Source: Streptosporangium canum (GTDB taxonomy: Bacteria; Actinomycetota; Actinomycetes; Streptosporangiales; Streptosporangiaceae). From it: a stretch of DNA of 64,000 bases. The stretch covers positions 248,001-312,000 of the forward strand of contig NZ_FOQY01000004.1 of NCBI RefSeq assembly GCF_900113865.1, written 5' to 3'. Numbering within the stretch: position 1 is the stretch's first letter; every line of letters starts with the position of its first letter. The notes under the pieces are model-generated. The model saw nothing but the letters and a program-made list of their open reading frames with translations, did not search any database and had not been told where the DNA came from. Positions 50,868-59,316 of the stretch are shown here, in pieces. Made by a program: the position numbers and the translations under genes.

Positions 50868-52913
50868 TCAGGCGGCCCTGGCGCTCCGGGGAAGCAGGGC
50901 GAAGGCCCCGAGATAGAGCAGGCCCGCCACGACCAGCAGGGCCTGGTAGCCGATGACCAGCGCCAGATACTCCAGGCAGCCGCCGACCATCGCGCCCAGC
51001 AGGTTCGCGCCGAAGGCCGTCGTGCCGTCGCTGGAGTCGGCGAAGCGCTTGGCGAACACCACATTGGCCGCGAAGATCGGCAGGAACGCCACGACCACGG
51101 CGACCACCGCCCGCAGCGGCAGCGGCAGGCCCAGCAGCCAGGAGTTGGGCACCAGCCAGGCCAGCACCAGCCCGCCGAGGAGCACGCCGTACATGACGGG
51201 CACCGGCGGGGTCCTGAAGCGGCGCGTCACCTCCACCGCGGCGAGCACGGCGACCAGCACCCCGGCGAACACGATCGCGTTCACCACCCAGGTCGTGCCG
51301 AACAGCAGCGCGAACCCGGTCACGCTCCTGGTCTCCAGCAGTAGGAAGGCCACGCCCAGCAGGAACAGGTCGGCGTAGGGACGCATCCGGGTGTACGGCC
51401 CGGCGACCGCCCGGACGGCGAACACGCTCACGAGCAGGATCAGCCCGAGGGTGATGAGGTAGATCTGGGGGATCGTCCGGTCCTTCAGGTAGAGGAAGGG
51501 CCGGTCGTCGCCGGTCGGCGGCGGGGTGAGGGCGGTCGCGCCGGCCCACTCGGCGCCGCAGCTCTGGGTCCGCGCGCTGAGGCCCGCGGTGATCACGGCC
51601 TGCTGGCCGGTCTCGCTGACGATGTCCACGCACGGCTTGTGCCCGAAGGCGGCCTGCATGGTGGCGGCGAGCCGGTCCACCAGCCAGCTCTCCCGGTAGT
51701 AGTTGTACATCGAGAAGGTGCCGCCGGGCTTGAGGCGGTCCCTGGCCGCCTCCATGGCCTGCTGGGTGAACAGATAGCTCTCCAGCCGCAGCGAGCTGGC
51801 CCCGGAGACCAGGGTGAGCGAGTCGGGCAGCGCGAACAGGATCAGGTCGTACTTCCCGGAGGTGCGCTCCAGGAAGGCGCGGCCGTCGGTGACGACGGTG
51901 GTGACGCGGGGGTCGGCGTAGGGCCTGTCGGGGTGGTAGGTCCCGCCCAGCTCGCGGAGTTTGGGGTCGATCTCCACCGCGTCCACGCGCTTGGCGCCCT
52001 TGGCCAGCGCGATGGCCACGTCGGTGCCGCTGCCCGCGCCGACGATCAGGACGTCGTCCAGCTTCTGCGCCGCCGCCCGCTCGTACGGCAGCGCGTACTG
52101 CCGCTCCCACTCCAGCCGGTTCCGCGCCGGGACGGCCTGCTGGTGCGGGATGCCGTTGACCTGGATGTCCATCACCGGGACGCCGGCATAGTCGAGCCGC
52201 TTGTAGGTCACCTTGTAGTAGGGCGACCACAGCGCCCCCGCCGTCAGCGTCTCCACCGCGAGGGCGCCGACCACGACCAGCGCCGGGACGGCCAGCGCGA
52301 GCCGCCCCCAGGCCGTGCGCGGCCACAGCAGCACGAGGTAGGCGGACGCGGCGATCGTGCCCCACACGACCGGCGGTGCGCTCAGGAACGACAGCGCGGT
52401 GAACAGCGCGATGCCGGTGAGGCTGCCGACCAGGTCGTAGCGGTAGGCCTCCAGCCGGTCCAGCTCGGGGAAGCACCGCCCGACCAGCTCGGCCGGGCCC
52501 ATCAGCACGATCGCCGCCGCCACGAAGATCACCGGCAGGATCAGCCAGGGCGGCGGCCCGCTGGTGCCCAGGCTGGTCCAGTACAGGACGCCCTCGGTCT
52601 GCCGGTCCACGGTGACCGGGAAGAAGAGGATGACCAGCACGAGGACGGCCAGGGTGATCGGCGAGTAGTACGGCTGCCTCGTCGTGCGTCCCACACGGAG
52701 GAAGCCGAGCCCGATGCCGAGGAACGAGCCGAGCAGGACGAAGTTCGTGAAATAGCTCAGATGAACGATGTTCGATCCGGTCCATCGGATCAGCGCCAGC
52801 TCCAGGAAGAGCATGAAGGCGCTGGCCACGATCAACCTCGGCCGGGTGCTCAGCCAGTGGGTGGACGGGGCGTCGGGATAAGGGGGTGGCGTCGTCTCCG
52901 CCGCTGCGGTCAT
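50868..52913 (-). CDS. polytopic membrane protein with spermidine-synthase-like domain
   Basis: 681 residues. Residues about 25-240 and about 500-680 are membrane helices. The middle carries a Rossmann methyltransferase/SpeE-like domain: DDVLIVGAGSGTDVAIALA, VDAVEIDPKLRELG, VVTDGRAFL and KYDLILFALPDS. This fused arrangement is widespread in bacteria, annotated as spermidine synthase or fused MFS/spermidine synthase, and its true reaction is not established. The start ATG at 52913 was chosen because the upstream codons are unlike coding sequence. The partner gene is not obvious. It ends convergent with the LCP gene. Confidence 0.85.
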   Translation of the reverse strand: MTAAAETTPPPYPDAPSTHWLSTRPRLIVASAFMLFLELALIRWTGSNIVHLSYFTNFVLLGSFLGIGLGFLRVGRTTRQPYYSPITLAVLVLVILFFPVTVDRQTEGVLYWTSLGTSGPPPWLILPVIFVAAAIVLMGPAELVGRCFPELDRLEAYRYDLVGSLTGIALFTALSFLSAPPVVWGTIAASAYLVLLWPRTAWGRLALAVPALVVVGALAVETLTAGALWSPYYKVTYKRLDYAGVPVMDIQVNGIPHQQAVPARNRLEWERQYALPYERAAAQKLDDVLIVGAGSGTDVAIALAKGAKRVDAVEIDPKLRELGGTYHPDRPYADPRVTTVVTDGRAFLERTSGKYDLILFALPDSLTLVSGASSLRLESYLFTQQAMEAARDRLKPGGTFSMYNYYRESWLVDRLAATMQAAFGHKPCVDIVSETGQQAVITAGLSARTQSCGAEWAGATALTPPPTGDDRPFLYLKDRTIPQIYLITLGLILLVSVFAVRAVAGPYTRMRPYADLFLLGVAFLLLETRSVTGFALLFGTTWVVNAIVFAGVLVAVLAAVEVTRRFRTPPVPVMYGVLLGGLVLAWLVPNSWLLGLPLPLRAVVAVVVAFLPIFAANVVFAKRFADSSDGTTAFGANLLGAMVGGCLEYLALVIGYQALLVVAGLLYLGAFALLPRSARAA

Positions 52914-53084
52914 GCCGTCCAACGCTAGTGACCGCCCTGCCCCCATGGAAGGAAATAAGTGTCAGCGGTTTGCGGGGTTTAGGTGGGCGGATACCGATGC
53001 AGGATGCTTTGAATGGGTGGACGCGATCGAGGCGGATGAAGGAACGTGGAGGGGTCCGTTCCCCCCGAACCCTGGTGGTGCACC

Positions 53085-54443
53085 ATGCGGGTCCTGATCC
53101 AGCTCCGCCCCTCCCCGGACGTCGTCGCGGCGGTGGCCGATCCCGATGTGACCGCGACCACGGCCGACGTCGCCGACGGCCTGCCCGGGGTCGTCCTGGA
53201 CCCCTCGTTCACGCCGGTCGCCGTGCCGCGGCCGGTGCCCGCCGCCGGTGGCGACCCCCTGTCCCTGAACCAGTCGCTGACCTTCTCCCTCTCCGCCGAC
53301 GACGCCTCGGTCATGGTCCGCGGGGAGATCTCCGACGACGAGCTGTCCACCCGGGTCACCTTGCTGCCCACCCTCCGCAACGACGTCGTGGGGGTGTTCG
53401 CCGACCCGGTGATCGAGTCGAACCTCACCTGCGGCGGCGACGCCCCGGTGGGCGACTGGCACGACGTGGAGCGGCTGCTGCACGTCGCCGAGCTGCACGC
53501 CGAGGGCCTGGACGGCTCAGGCGTGGCGCTGGCGGTGCTGGACACCGGCATCAACGCCGCGCACGTGGCCCGCCATCTCGGCCGGGACCTGCTGCTGGAC
53601 AAGGAGCGGAGCTGGAACCCCGACGGGGTGACCGGCAGGCCGGGCGAGTTCGAGGTCAACCACGGCACGATGTGCGCGTTCGACACCCTCATCGCCGCCC
53701 CGCGGGCCACACTGATCGACATCCCCGTGCTGCTCTCCCAGCGCCCCGGCGGCTCGGCCCTCGACGGCCTGCTGTCGGACGCGGTGGCGGCCTTCGCCCA
53801 CCTGCGCACCGTCCTGGAGGCCCAGCCCGCGGAGACACGGTCCCTGGTGATCAGCAACAGCTGGGGCTCCTTCTCCCCCCGCTGGGACTTCCCCGTCGGT
53901 CATCCCGGCAACTACTCCGACAACCCGGCCCACCCGTTCAACCTGATCGTCGCCAGCCTGGAGCAGGCGGGCGCCGACGTGCTGTTCGCCGCCGGCAACT
54001 GCGGGCGTGACTGCAGGGACGGCCGGTGCGCCTATCCGGACCGGCCGATCGCGGGCGCCAACTCCCACCCGGGCGTGCTGTCCATCGGCGGTGTGGACAC
54101 CGGCGGGCAGCGGGTCGGATACTCCTCCCAGGGGCCCGGCCGCCTCGCCCTCCGCAAGCCCGACATCTGCTCCTACACCCACTTCTCCGGCTCCAAGGCC
54201 TTCGGCGCCGGCGAGCCCGACTCGGGCACCTCGGCCGCCTGCCCGGTGGCCGCCGGCCTGGTCGCGGCCATCCGCACCCGGTGGCCCGTCTCCGCCCTCT
54301 CCCCCGCCCAGCTGCGCACCCTGCTGCGCCGCACCGCCGACGACCGCAGCGACATCGGGTTCGACTACGACTACGGCTACGGCGTCACCGACACACCGGG
54401 GGTGCTCGCGTCATTGCGGCGCAGAGCGATGCGCGTAGCGTAA
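53085..54443 (+). CDS. S8-family (subtilisin-like) serine protease without signal peptide
   Basis: 452 residues. The catalytic triad is complete: Asp153 in LDTGIN, His193 in NHGTMC and Ser383 in GTSAACP; the oxyanion Asn lies in AAGNCG. The N-terminal 145 residues are an uncharacterised domain with no signal peptide or Tat motif, so the protein should be cytoplasmic. Several Cys surround the active site (MC, NCGRDCRDGRC, SAAC), unusual for a secreted subtilase and suggestive of redox or metal control. It is 4 bp upstream of a 77-residue gene with its own ribosome binding site, so the two are translated together. Confidence 0.9.
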   Translation: MRVLIQLRPSPDVVAAVADPDVTATTADVADGLPGVVLDPSFTPVAVPRPVPAAGGDPLSLNQSLTFSLSADDASVMVRGEISDDELSTRVTLLPTLRNDVVGVFADPVIESNLTCGGDAPVGDWHDVERLLHVAELHAEGLDGSGVALAVLDTGINAAHVARHLGRDLLLDKERSWNPDGVTGRPGEFEVNHGTMCAFDTLIAAPRATLIDIPVLLSQRPGGSALDGLLSDAVAAFAHLRTVLEAQPAETRSLVISNSWGSFSPRWDFPVGHPGNYSDNPAHPFNLIVASLEQAGADVLFAAGNCGRDCRDGRCAYPDRPIAGANSHPGVLSIGGVDTGGQRVGYSSQGPGRLALRKPDICSYTHFSGSKAFGAGEPDSGTSAACPVAAGLVAAIRTRWPVSALSPAQLRTLLRRTADDRSDIGFDYDYGYGVTDTPGVLASLRRRAMRVA

Positions 54444-54447
54444 GGGC

Positions 54448-54681
54448 ATGAGACTCGTCACCGTACGGCTCCACTCCCAGGCGACGCTCGCACAGGCAAT
54501 GCGCCGCCTGGGACTGACGGAGGAGGAGGTCGATTCCGGCTACGGCCTGGTGCTCATCGACCCCGGCCAGGGCCTGTACGGCCTGCGCGTGGCCGAGGAG
54601 GCCGCCCGCCGGATCGACCCGGCGGCGGGCGGCGGCCCCTACTCCGACCCGAGGATCGAGCCCTTCGGGCCGCCGGACTGA
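54448..54681 (+). CDS. 77-residue partner of the S8 protease
   Basis: Follows the protease with a 4-bp gap and a TAAGGG site. It starts with MRLVTVRLHSQATLAQAMRR in outline, a beta strand then helix, has LGLTEEEVDSGYGLVLIDP and ends with a Pro-rich RIEPFGPPD tail. I do not recognise the family. Size and position fit an inhibitor, chaperone or substrate of the protease; small propeptide-like inhibitors (I9) are similar in length, but I see no clear I9 motif. Confidence 0.75.
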   Translation: MRLVTVRLHSQATLAQAMRRLGLTEEEVDSGYGLVLIDPGQGLYGLRVAEEAARRIDPAAGGGPYSDPRIEPFGPPD

Positions 54682-54710
54682 GGCGGGGCCGCGCCCGGAC
54701 CGGCGGGGGT

Positions 54711-55442
54711 CTAGGCGTTCTCGCGGTTGAAGACGCGGGTCCCGGCCGCCACGCAGATCACCGACAGCACCAGGGTCACCCCGACGCCCGCGGCCACGGT
54801 CCAGGTCGAGTAGTGCCCGGCGAACAGCTCGCGCAGGGCTTCGAGCACGTAGCGGAAGGGGGTGAGCCGGGACAGCGCGTCCAGCCAGCCGGGCGCCATC
54901 GACATCGGCAGGAACGCGCCGGACAGCAGCACCAGCGGGACGGTCACGGTGCTCATGACGGGCGCGAAGAGGTCGGGGTTCATGGTGAGCGCGATCGCGT
55001 TGGACAGTGCGGCCAGGCTCACCCCCAGCAGCGCCATGAGGACGAGCCCGGCCAGCACCCCGGGGACGGCCGCGCGCATGCCGAAGGCGTACCCCACCAG
55101 GATCAGCATGACCGACTGGATCAGCAGGGTGACCGAGCTGCCCAGGACCCGGCCGAGCAGCAGGGCCACCCGGTGGGCCGGGGTGACCCGCAGCCGCTCC
55201 AGCACGCCCGACCTGGCGTCGAAGACGACTCCGAAGCCTGCCATGCCGGCGCTGAGCAGCCCCACCTGGACCAGCAGGCCGGGGATCAGCGTCTCCCAGG
55301 TTCCGATCGTGGCGAACAGCGGCCCGAACAGCACCAGGTACAGCAGGGGCTGCAGGACGCCGAAGACGATTCCGGCCTTCTGCCGCAGGGAGATCCGGAC
55401 GTTGTGCCGGAAGATCAGCCAGGTGTCGCGGAGGATGCTCAT
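54711..55442 (-). CDS. DrrB-like ABC-2 exporter permease
   Basis: 243 residues with six membrane helices and the ABC-2 signature region (PLVLLSGAFLPMSMAPGWLDALSRLTPFRYVLEALREL in outline). It overlaps the ATPase gene by 4 bp (ATGA), so the two are coupled. DrrAB-type pumps export anthracycline-like drugs or lipids. No biosynthetic genes are next to it, so a resistance function controlled by the divergent TetR is the simplest view. Confidence 0.92.
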   Translation of the reverse strand: MSILRDTWLIFRHNVRISLRQKAGIVFGVLQPLLYLVLFGPLFATIGTWETLIPGLLVQVGLLSAGMAGFGVVFDARSGVLERLRVTPAHRVALLLGRVLGSSVTLLIQSVMLILVGYAFGMRAAVPGVLAGLVLMALLGVSLAALSNAIALTMNPDLFAPVMSTVTVPLVLLSGAFLPMSMAPGWLDALSRLTPFRYVLEALRELFAGHYSTWTVAAGVGVTLVLSVICVAAGTRVFNRENA

Positions 55443-56179
55443 CGGGCCGGCTCCTCTCTCAGGGATCGGCCGGTGATGGACAGGAAGACGTCGTCGAGGG
55501 TGCCGGAGCCGCCCTTGAGCTCGGCGGGGGTGCCCTCGGCGACGATCACGCCGTGGTCGATGACGAACAGCCGGTCGGCGAGCGCGTCCGCCTCGTCGAG
55601 GTAGTGGGTGGTCAGGAAGACCGTGAGGCCCCGCTCCTCCCGCAGGCGCCTGACGTGGTCCCAGAGGTTGGCCCGGCTCTGCGGGTCGAGGCCGGTGGTG
55701 GGCTCGTCGAGGAAGAGCAGCGACGGGCCGTGGACCAGGCCGAACCCGAGGTCGAACCGGCGGCGCTGGCCGCCGGAGAGCGCGCCGCCCGGCCGGGTCT
55801 CCAGCCCGGTGAGGTCGAGGTCGTCGAGCACCTCACGGACCCGCTCGCGCGCCTCGGCGGGGCGCATGCCGTACAGCATGGCGTGGAGTTCGAGCTCTTC
55901 TCCCACCGGGTTGGCCGGGCTGAGCCCGCCGTTCTGGGACACGTAGCCGATGCGCCGGCGCACGCCCTCGGGATCGGCGAGCAGGTCGTGCCCGGCGACC
56001 GTGGCGGTGCCGCCGGTGGGGCGGAGCAGCGTGGTCAGCATGCGCATGGTGGTCGTCTTCCCCGCGCCGTTGGGGCCGAGGAAGCCCACGATCTCCCCGG
56101 CCTCGACGGCCAGGTCCACACCCCGGACGGCCTCGACGCCGCCCGGGAAGGTCTTGCTCAGATCCGATGTCTTGATCAT
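55439..56179 (-). CDS. DrrA-like ABC exporter ATPase
   Basis: 246 residues. Walker A GPNGAGKTT, Q-loop VSQNGGLS, signature LSGGQRRR, Walker B LLFLDEPTTGLDP and H-switch TTHYLDEADALADR, with the short C-terminal domain of the DrrA type (ending DDVFLSITGRSL). The start ATG at 56179 is read as MIKTSDLSKTF. A palindrome bound presumably by the divergent TetR protein lies 26-39 bp upstream. Confidence 0.94.
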   Translation of the reverse strand: MIKTSDLSKTFPGGVEAVRGVDLAVEAGEIVGFLGPNGAGKTTTMRMLTTLLRPTGGTATVAGHDLLADPEGVRRRIGYVSQNGGLSPANPVGEELELHAMLYGMRPAEARERVREVLDDLDLTGLETRPGGALSGGQRRRFDLGFGLVHGPSLLFLDEPTTGLDPQSRANLWDHVRRLREERGLTVFLTTHYLDEADALADRLFVIDHGVIVAEGTPAELKGGSGTLDDVFLSITGRSLREEPAR

Positions 56180-56204
56180 TTGATCGCCTCCATTTTTAAA
56201 GTAG

Positions 56205-56218
56205 CACCAATTTTGGTG
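56205..56218. promoter_or_regulatory. TetR-type operator CACCAATTTTGGTG
   Basis: A perfect inverted repeat with 6-bp arms (CACCAA-TT-TTGGTG) lies in the 76-bp gap between the DrrAB-like operon and its divergent TetR gene. Its position suits control of both. Confidence 0.75.
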
Positions 56219-56255
56219 TGACTGCAAAATTCATCCGGCACCATAGAATGGGCTC

Positions 56256-56930
56256 ATGAGCGAAGGACTGCGGGAGCGCAAGAAGCGAGAGACCCGGCTG
56301 CGCATCTCCGACGTCGCGACGGGGCTGTTCATGGCCCGGGGGTTCGACAACGTGACCGTCGCCGAAGTCGCCAGGGCCGCCGACGTCTCGGTCAACACGG
56401 TCTTCAACTACTTCCCGGCCAAGGAGGACCTGCTCTTCGACCGGCGGGACGAGGTGGTGGACCTGCTCGGCAGGGTCATGCGGGAGCGGAGGCCCGGGGA
56501 GGGCGCGGCGGAGGCGCTGCGGCGCGACTTCCTGGACGCCCTCGACACCGGTCACTGGCGGTACGGCGTCCACGAGGGGGGCGACGCCTTCCACCGCATG
56601 GTCAGCGCCAGCCCGGCCCTCGTCGCCCGGCTGCGCGAGATGGACGACCTCCGGACGGACTCCCTGGCCCGGACCCTGGCCGACGAGGCCGGCGCCGACC
56701 CCGACGACCTCACCCCCGCGCTCGTCGCCGGCCAGATCTGCGCGACGCTCCGCGCACTGACGGCTTATGCCGTCCGGCGCATGCTCGCCGGCGAGAGCGT
56801 GGCCGCCATCACCCCGGACCTGCGCGAACAGGCCGACCACGCCTTCCACCTGCTGGAGTCGGGGATCGGCGGCTACCGCGTCCGGCGAGAGGAGGCCTCG
56901 CGGGGCGGCGGGGCCATGGATTTGACCTAA
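56256..56930 (+). CDS. TetR-family regulator of the DrrAB-like pump
   Basis: 224 residues. The helix-turn-helix (about 15-60) reads RKKRETRLRISDVATGLFMARGF in outline, then TVAEVARAADVSVNTVFNYFPAKEDLLFD. The ligand domain follows. A local repressor of the divergent exporter is the usual arrangement; the inducer is probably the exported compound. Confidence 0.93.
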   Translation: MSEGLRERKKRETRLRISDVATGLFMARGFDNVTVAEVARAADVSVNTVFNYFPAKEDLLFDRRDEVVDLLGRVMRERRPGEGAAEALRRDFLDALDTGHWRYGVHEGGDAFHRMVSASPALVARLREMDDLRTDSLARTLADEAGADPDDLTPALVAGQICATLRALTAYAVRRMLAGESVAAITPDLREQADHAFHLLESGIGGYRVRREEASRGGGAMDLT

Positions 56931-56994
56931 CGCTTGCTAGGCTCTACGGTGAGGCGGAAATCGGATCGGGGCGGCGCGGGATTGTGAGATCACT

Positions 56995-57489
56995 GTGGGC
57001 CGACGCCTCATCGGGCTGCTCAGACCGTTCTTCCAGTGGCTGGCGGGGACCGACGCGTTCGCGAGGTTCGGACCGAAGATCGTGCCGCGGCTGGACCGGG
57101 CCGTGCACCGCCTGAGCCGGGGCAGGGCCGTGATGAGCGACCAGATGATCCCCACGCTCGTCCTCACCACGGTCGGCGCCAAGTCCGGCGAGCTCCGCGC
57201 GGCCCCGCTCGCCTGCCTGCCCGAGGACGGCGGCGGCTTCCTGGTGGTCGGCTCCAACTTCGGCCGCGCGCACCACCCGGGCTGGAGCGGCAACCTGCTC
57301 AGGACGCCGGAGGCCACGGTGAGCTTCCGCGGCCGGGAGATCCCCGTCACCGGCCGCCTGCTGAGCGGCCCGGAGCGGGCCGAGGCCTGGCCCCGGCTGC
57401 TGCGGATCTGGCCCGTCTACGACCGCTACAGCGAGAAGTCGGGCCGCGAGCTGCGGGTCTTCCGGCTCTCCCCCCGGTCGCGGCCGTGA
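56995..57489 (+). CDS. DDN-type deazaflavin (F420)-dependent oxidoreductase
   Basis: 164 residues of the split-barrel nitroreductase/F420 family (DUF385). Conserved LTTVGAKSGELRAAPLACL, GGGFLVVGSNFGRAHHPGWSGNLLRTPE in outline, and YDRYSEKSGRELRVFRL. Members use reduced F420 to act on quinones or other hydride acceptors and may protect against oxidative stress. The start is GTG at 56995. It stands alone, with no clear co-transcribed partner. Confidence 0.92.
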   Translation: MGRRLIGLLRPFFQWLAGTDAFARFGPKIVPRLDRAVHRLSRGRAVMSDQMIPTLVLTTVGAKSGELRAAPLACLPEDGGGFLVVGSNFGRAHHPGWSGNLLRTPEATVSFRGREIPVTGRLLSGPERAEAWPRLLRIWPVYDRYSEKSGRELRVFRLSPRSRP

Positions 57490-57595
57490 TCTGAGCCGGC
57501 GGGGGCGGGGCCGCCGCCGTAACGGATAGGAAGATCTTTCAAGCGATATGATCTACGCGCAGTTCACTCGGCCCTAGACCTTCGGGGAGTCGTCC

Positions 57596-58489
57596 GTGCC
57601 GATGCGCGAGCGTGTCCGCGCGGCCCTGGAGGCCCCGCGTTTCCATCAGGTCATCATCGCGATCATCGTGATCAACGCCGCCACGCTGGGGCTGGAGACC
57701 TCCGTCACGGCCGTCGAGCGGTACGGCACGGCGCTCGCCGTCGTCGACCATCTGGCGCTCTACATCTTCGTGCTCGAACTGGTCGCGAAGATGTACGTCT
57801 ACCGCCGGGGGTTCTTCCGGGATCCGTGGAACCTGTTCGACATCATGATCGTCACGGTCTCCCTGCTCCCCACGGCCGGGGGCCTGTCGGTGCTGCGGGC
57901 GCTGCGGATCCTGCGGGCGCTGCGGCTGATCTCCGTGGTGCCGAGCCTGCGCAGGGTCGTGACGGCCCTGCTCACCGCGGTGCCGGGGATGACCTCGATC
58001 GTGGTGCTGCTCGGCCTGGTGCTCTACGTCACGGCCGTGATGGGCACCAAGCTCTATCACGCCACCGCGCCGGAGTATTTCGGGGACCTGCCCACCTCGC
58101 TGTTCACCCTGTTCCAGATGATGACCGGGGACGCGTGGTCCGACATCACCCGGGAGGTGATGGACGAGCATCCGTCGGCCTGGGTGTTCTTCGTGCTGTT
58201 CATGTTGGTGTGCACCTTCGTGGTGCTGAACCTGTTCATCGCGGTGGTGGTCAGCGCCATGGAGGACGAGCACGCCGAGGAGTCCGTCCAGGCCACCCAG
58301 GATCTCGGCGTGGCCGTGCTCACAGAGCTGGCCGCGCTCAGGGCGGAGGTGCGGGAGCTGCGGGAGCGGATCCCGGTGACGGTGACGGCGGCAGCGGCGG
58401 GGGCGGGGGCGGGGGCCGGCGACAGGAGCCCGGCCGCCCCGGCGCCCCGGCGGCGCGGATCGGCACGCGGACGGACCGGCGGCCGATGA
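57596..58489 (+). CDS. bacterial voltage-gated cation channel (NaChBac-like)
   Basis: 297 residues, start GTG at 57596 with GGGGAG before it. One six-helix unit that would form a tetramer. S4 is visible as RALRILRALRLISVVPSLRRVV in outline, with Arg every third residue. The pore region is FQMMTGDAWSDI at about 173-184, where sodium channels have TLESWS. Two Asp (179 and 183) stand near the filter and none of the usual Glu, suggesting altered, perhaps calcium, selectivity. After S6 comes a coiled-coil-like tail (LGVAVLTELAALRAEVRELRERI in outline) and a low-complexity Gly/Ala/Arg end. Confidence 0.9.
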   Translation: MPMRERVRAALEAPRFHQVIIAIIVINAATLGLETSVTAVERYGTALAVVDHLALYIFVLELVAKMYVYRRGFFRDPWNLFDIMIVTVSLLPTAGGLSVLRALRILRALRLISVVPSLRRVVTALLTAVPGMTSIVVLLGLVLYVTAVMGTKLYHATAPEYFGDLPTSLFTLFQMMTGDAWSDITREVMDEHPSAWVFFVLFMLVCTFVVLNLFIAVVVSAMEDEHAEESVQATQDLGVAVLTELAALRAEVRELRERIPVTVTAAAAGAGAGAGDRSPAAPAPRRRGSARGRTGGR

Positions 58490-58614
58490 CCGGCGGCAGA
58501 CGACCTGGCCGACGGCGGAGGGCCGGACCGATGACCGGCGACCGGCGGCGGACGGCAGGCGGCCCGGGATCCGGCGGCCGGTGACCGGGTGACCCGGCCA
58601 CTCGGCGGCATGGG

Positions 58615-59229
58615 TCAGCGGGAGTAGAACTCCACCACGAGCTGCTCGTCCACGGGGACCACGATCTGCTCGCGCGCCGGGCGGCCGACCACGGTGAAGC
58701 GGAGGTCGGCGTGGTCGACGTTCAGGTACGGGGCGATCCGGTCGTCGGCGTAGGTGCCCTCGGCGGCGGCGACGAACGGCTGCATCGCCCGGGACCTCTG
58801 CCGCACCGCGACCACCTGACCCGGCTTGACCAGGTAGCTGGGGATGTCCACCTTGCGGCCGTCCACAGTGATGTGGCCGTGGGTGACGTACTGGCGGGCC
58901 GCGTAGATGGACGGGGCCAGGCCGGCACGGAGGACGAGCGAGGCGAGACGGCTCTCCAGCAGCACCACCAGCTCCGCACCGGAACGGCCGGTGCCGCGCA
59001 GCGCCATGTCCCAGTAACGGCGCATCTGCCGCTCGGAGACGTCGTAGTACCAGCGCAGCTTCTGCTTCTCCATCAGCCGCAACCCGTAGTCGCCGGTCTG
59101 CCGCCGGTTGGTCTTGCGTCCGTGCTCACCCGGCGGGTACGGGCGCTCCTCGAAGTAGCGGACCGCCTTGCGGGTCAGCGGGACGCCGGCCCGACGGGAC
59201 AGGCGCACCTTGGGTCCGGTGTAGCGCAC
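58615..59229 (-). CDS. rpsD: second-type 30S ribosomal protein S4
   Basis: 204 residues of the uS4 family without the zinc-binding Cys set: RPKV-type start (GPKVRLSRRAGVPLT), ERPYPPGEHGRK, KQKLRWYYDVSERQM, and the S4 RNA-binding domain (ESRLASLVLRAGLAPSIYAARQYV, GHITVDGRKVDIPSY). The GTG at 59229 follows AAAGGAG. Core rpsD normally lies in an S13-S11-S4-rpoA cluster, or alone in streptomycetes; here it stands divergent from a DUF2470 gene with an iron box between. That position suggests a paralogue swapped in under iron limitation. Whether a standard copy exists elsewhere cannot be seen. Confidence 0.88.
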   Translation of the reverse strand: MRYTGPKVRLSRRAGVPLTRKAVRYFEERPYPPGEHGRKTNRRQTGDYGLRLMEKQKLRWYYDVSERQMRRYWDMALRGTGRSGAELVVLLESRLASLVLRAGLAPSIYAARQYVTHGHITVDGRKVDIPSYLVKPGQVVAVRQRSRAMQPFVAAAEGTYADDRIAPYLNVDHADLRFTVVGRPAREQIVVPVDEQLVVEFYSR

Positions 59230-59260
59230 GATCACTCCTTTGTGGTTAGGTTTGCCTTAT

Positions 59261-59279
59261 TGAGGTAAGCCTAACCTTA
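59261..59279. promoter_or_regulatory. DtxR/IdeR-type iron box between rpsD paralogue and DUF2470 gene
   Basis: TGAGGTAAGCCTAACCTTA matches about 15 of 19 positions of the iron-box consensus TTAGGTTAGGCTAACCTAA. A second partial half-site, TTAGGTTTGCCTTA (59246-59259), lies just left. It sits between the two divergent starts, in an AT-rich gap, and resembles the siderophore box at 3170. Confidence 0.8.
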
Positions 59280-59316
59280 GTTGAAAGAGTCCCCCGATCT
59301 CAAGGAGAGCCGGTCC

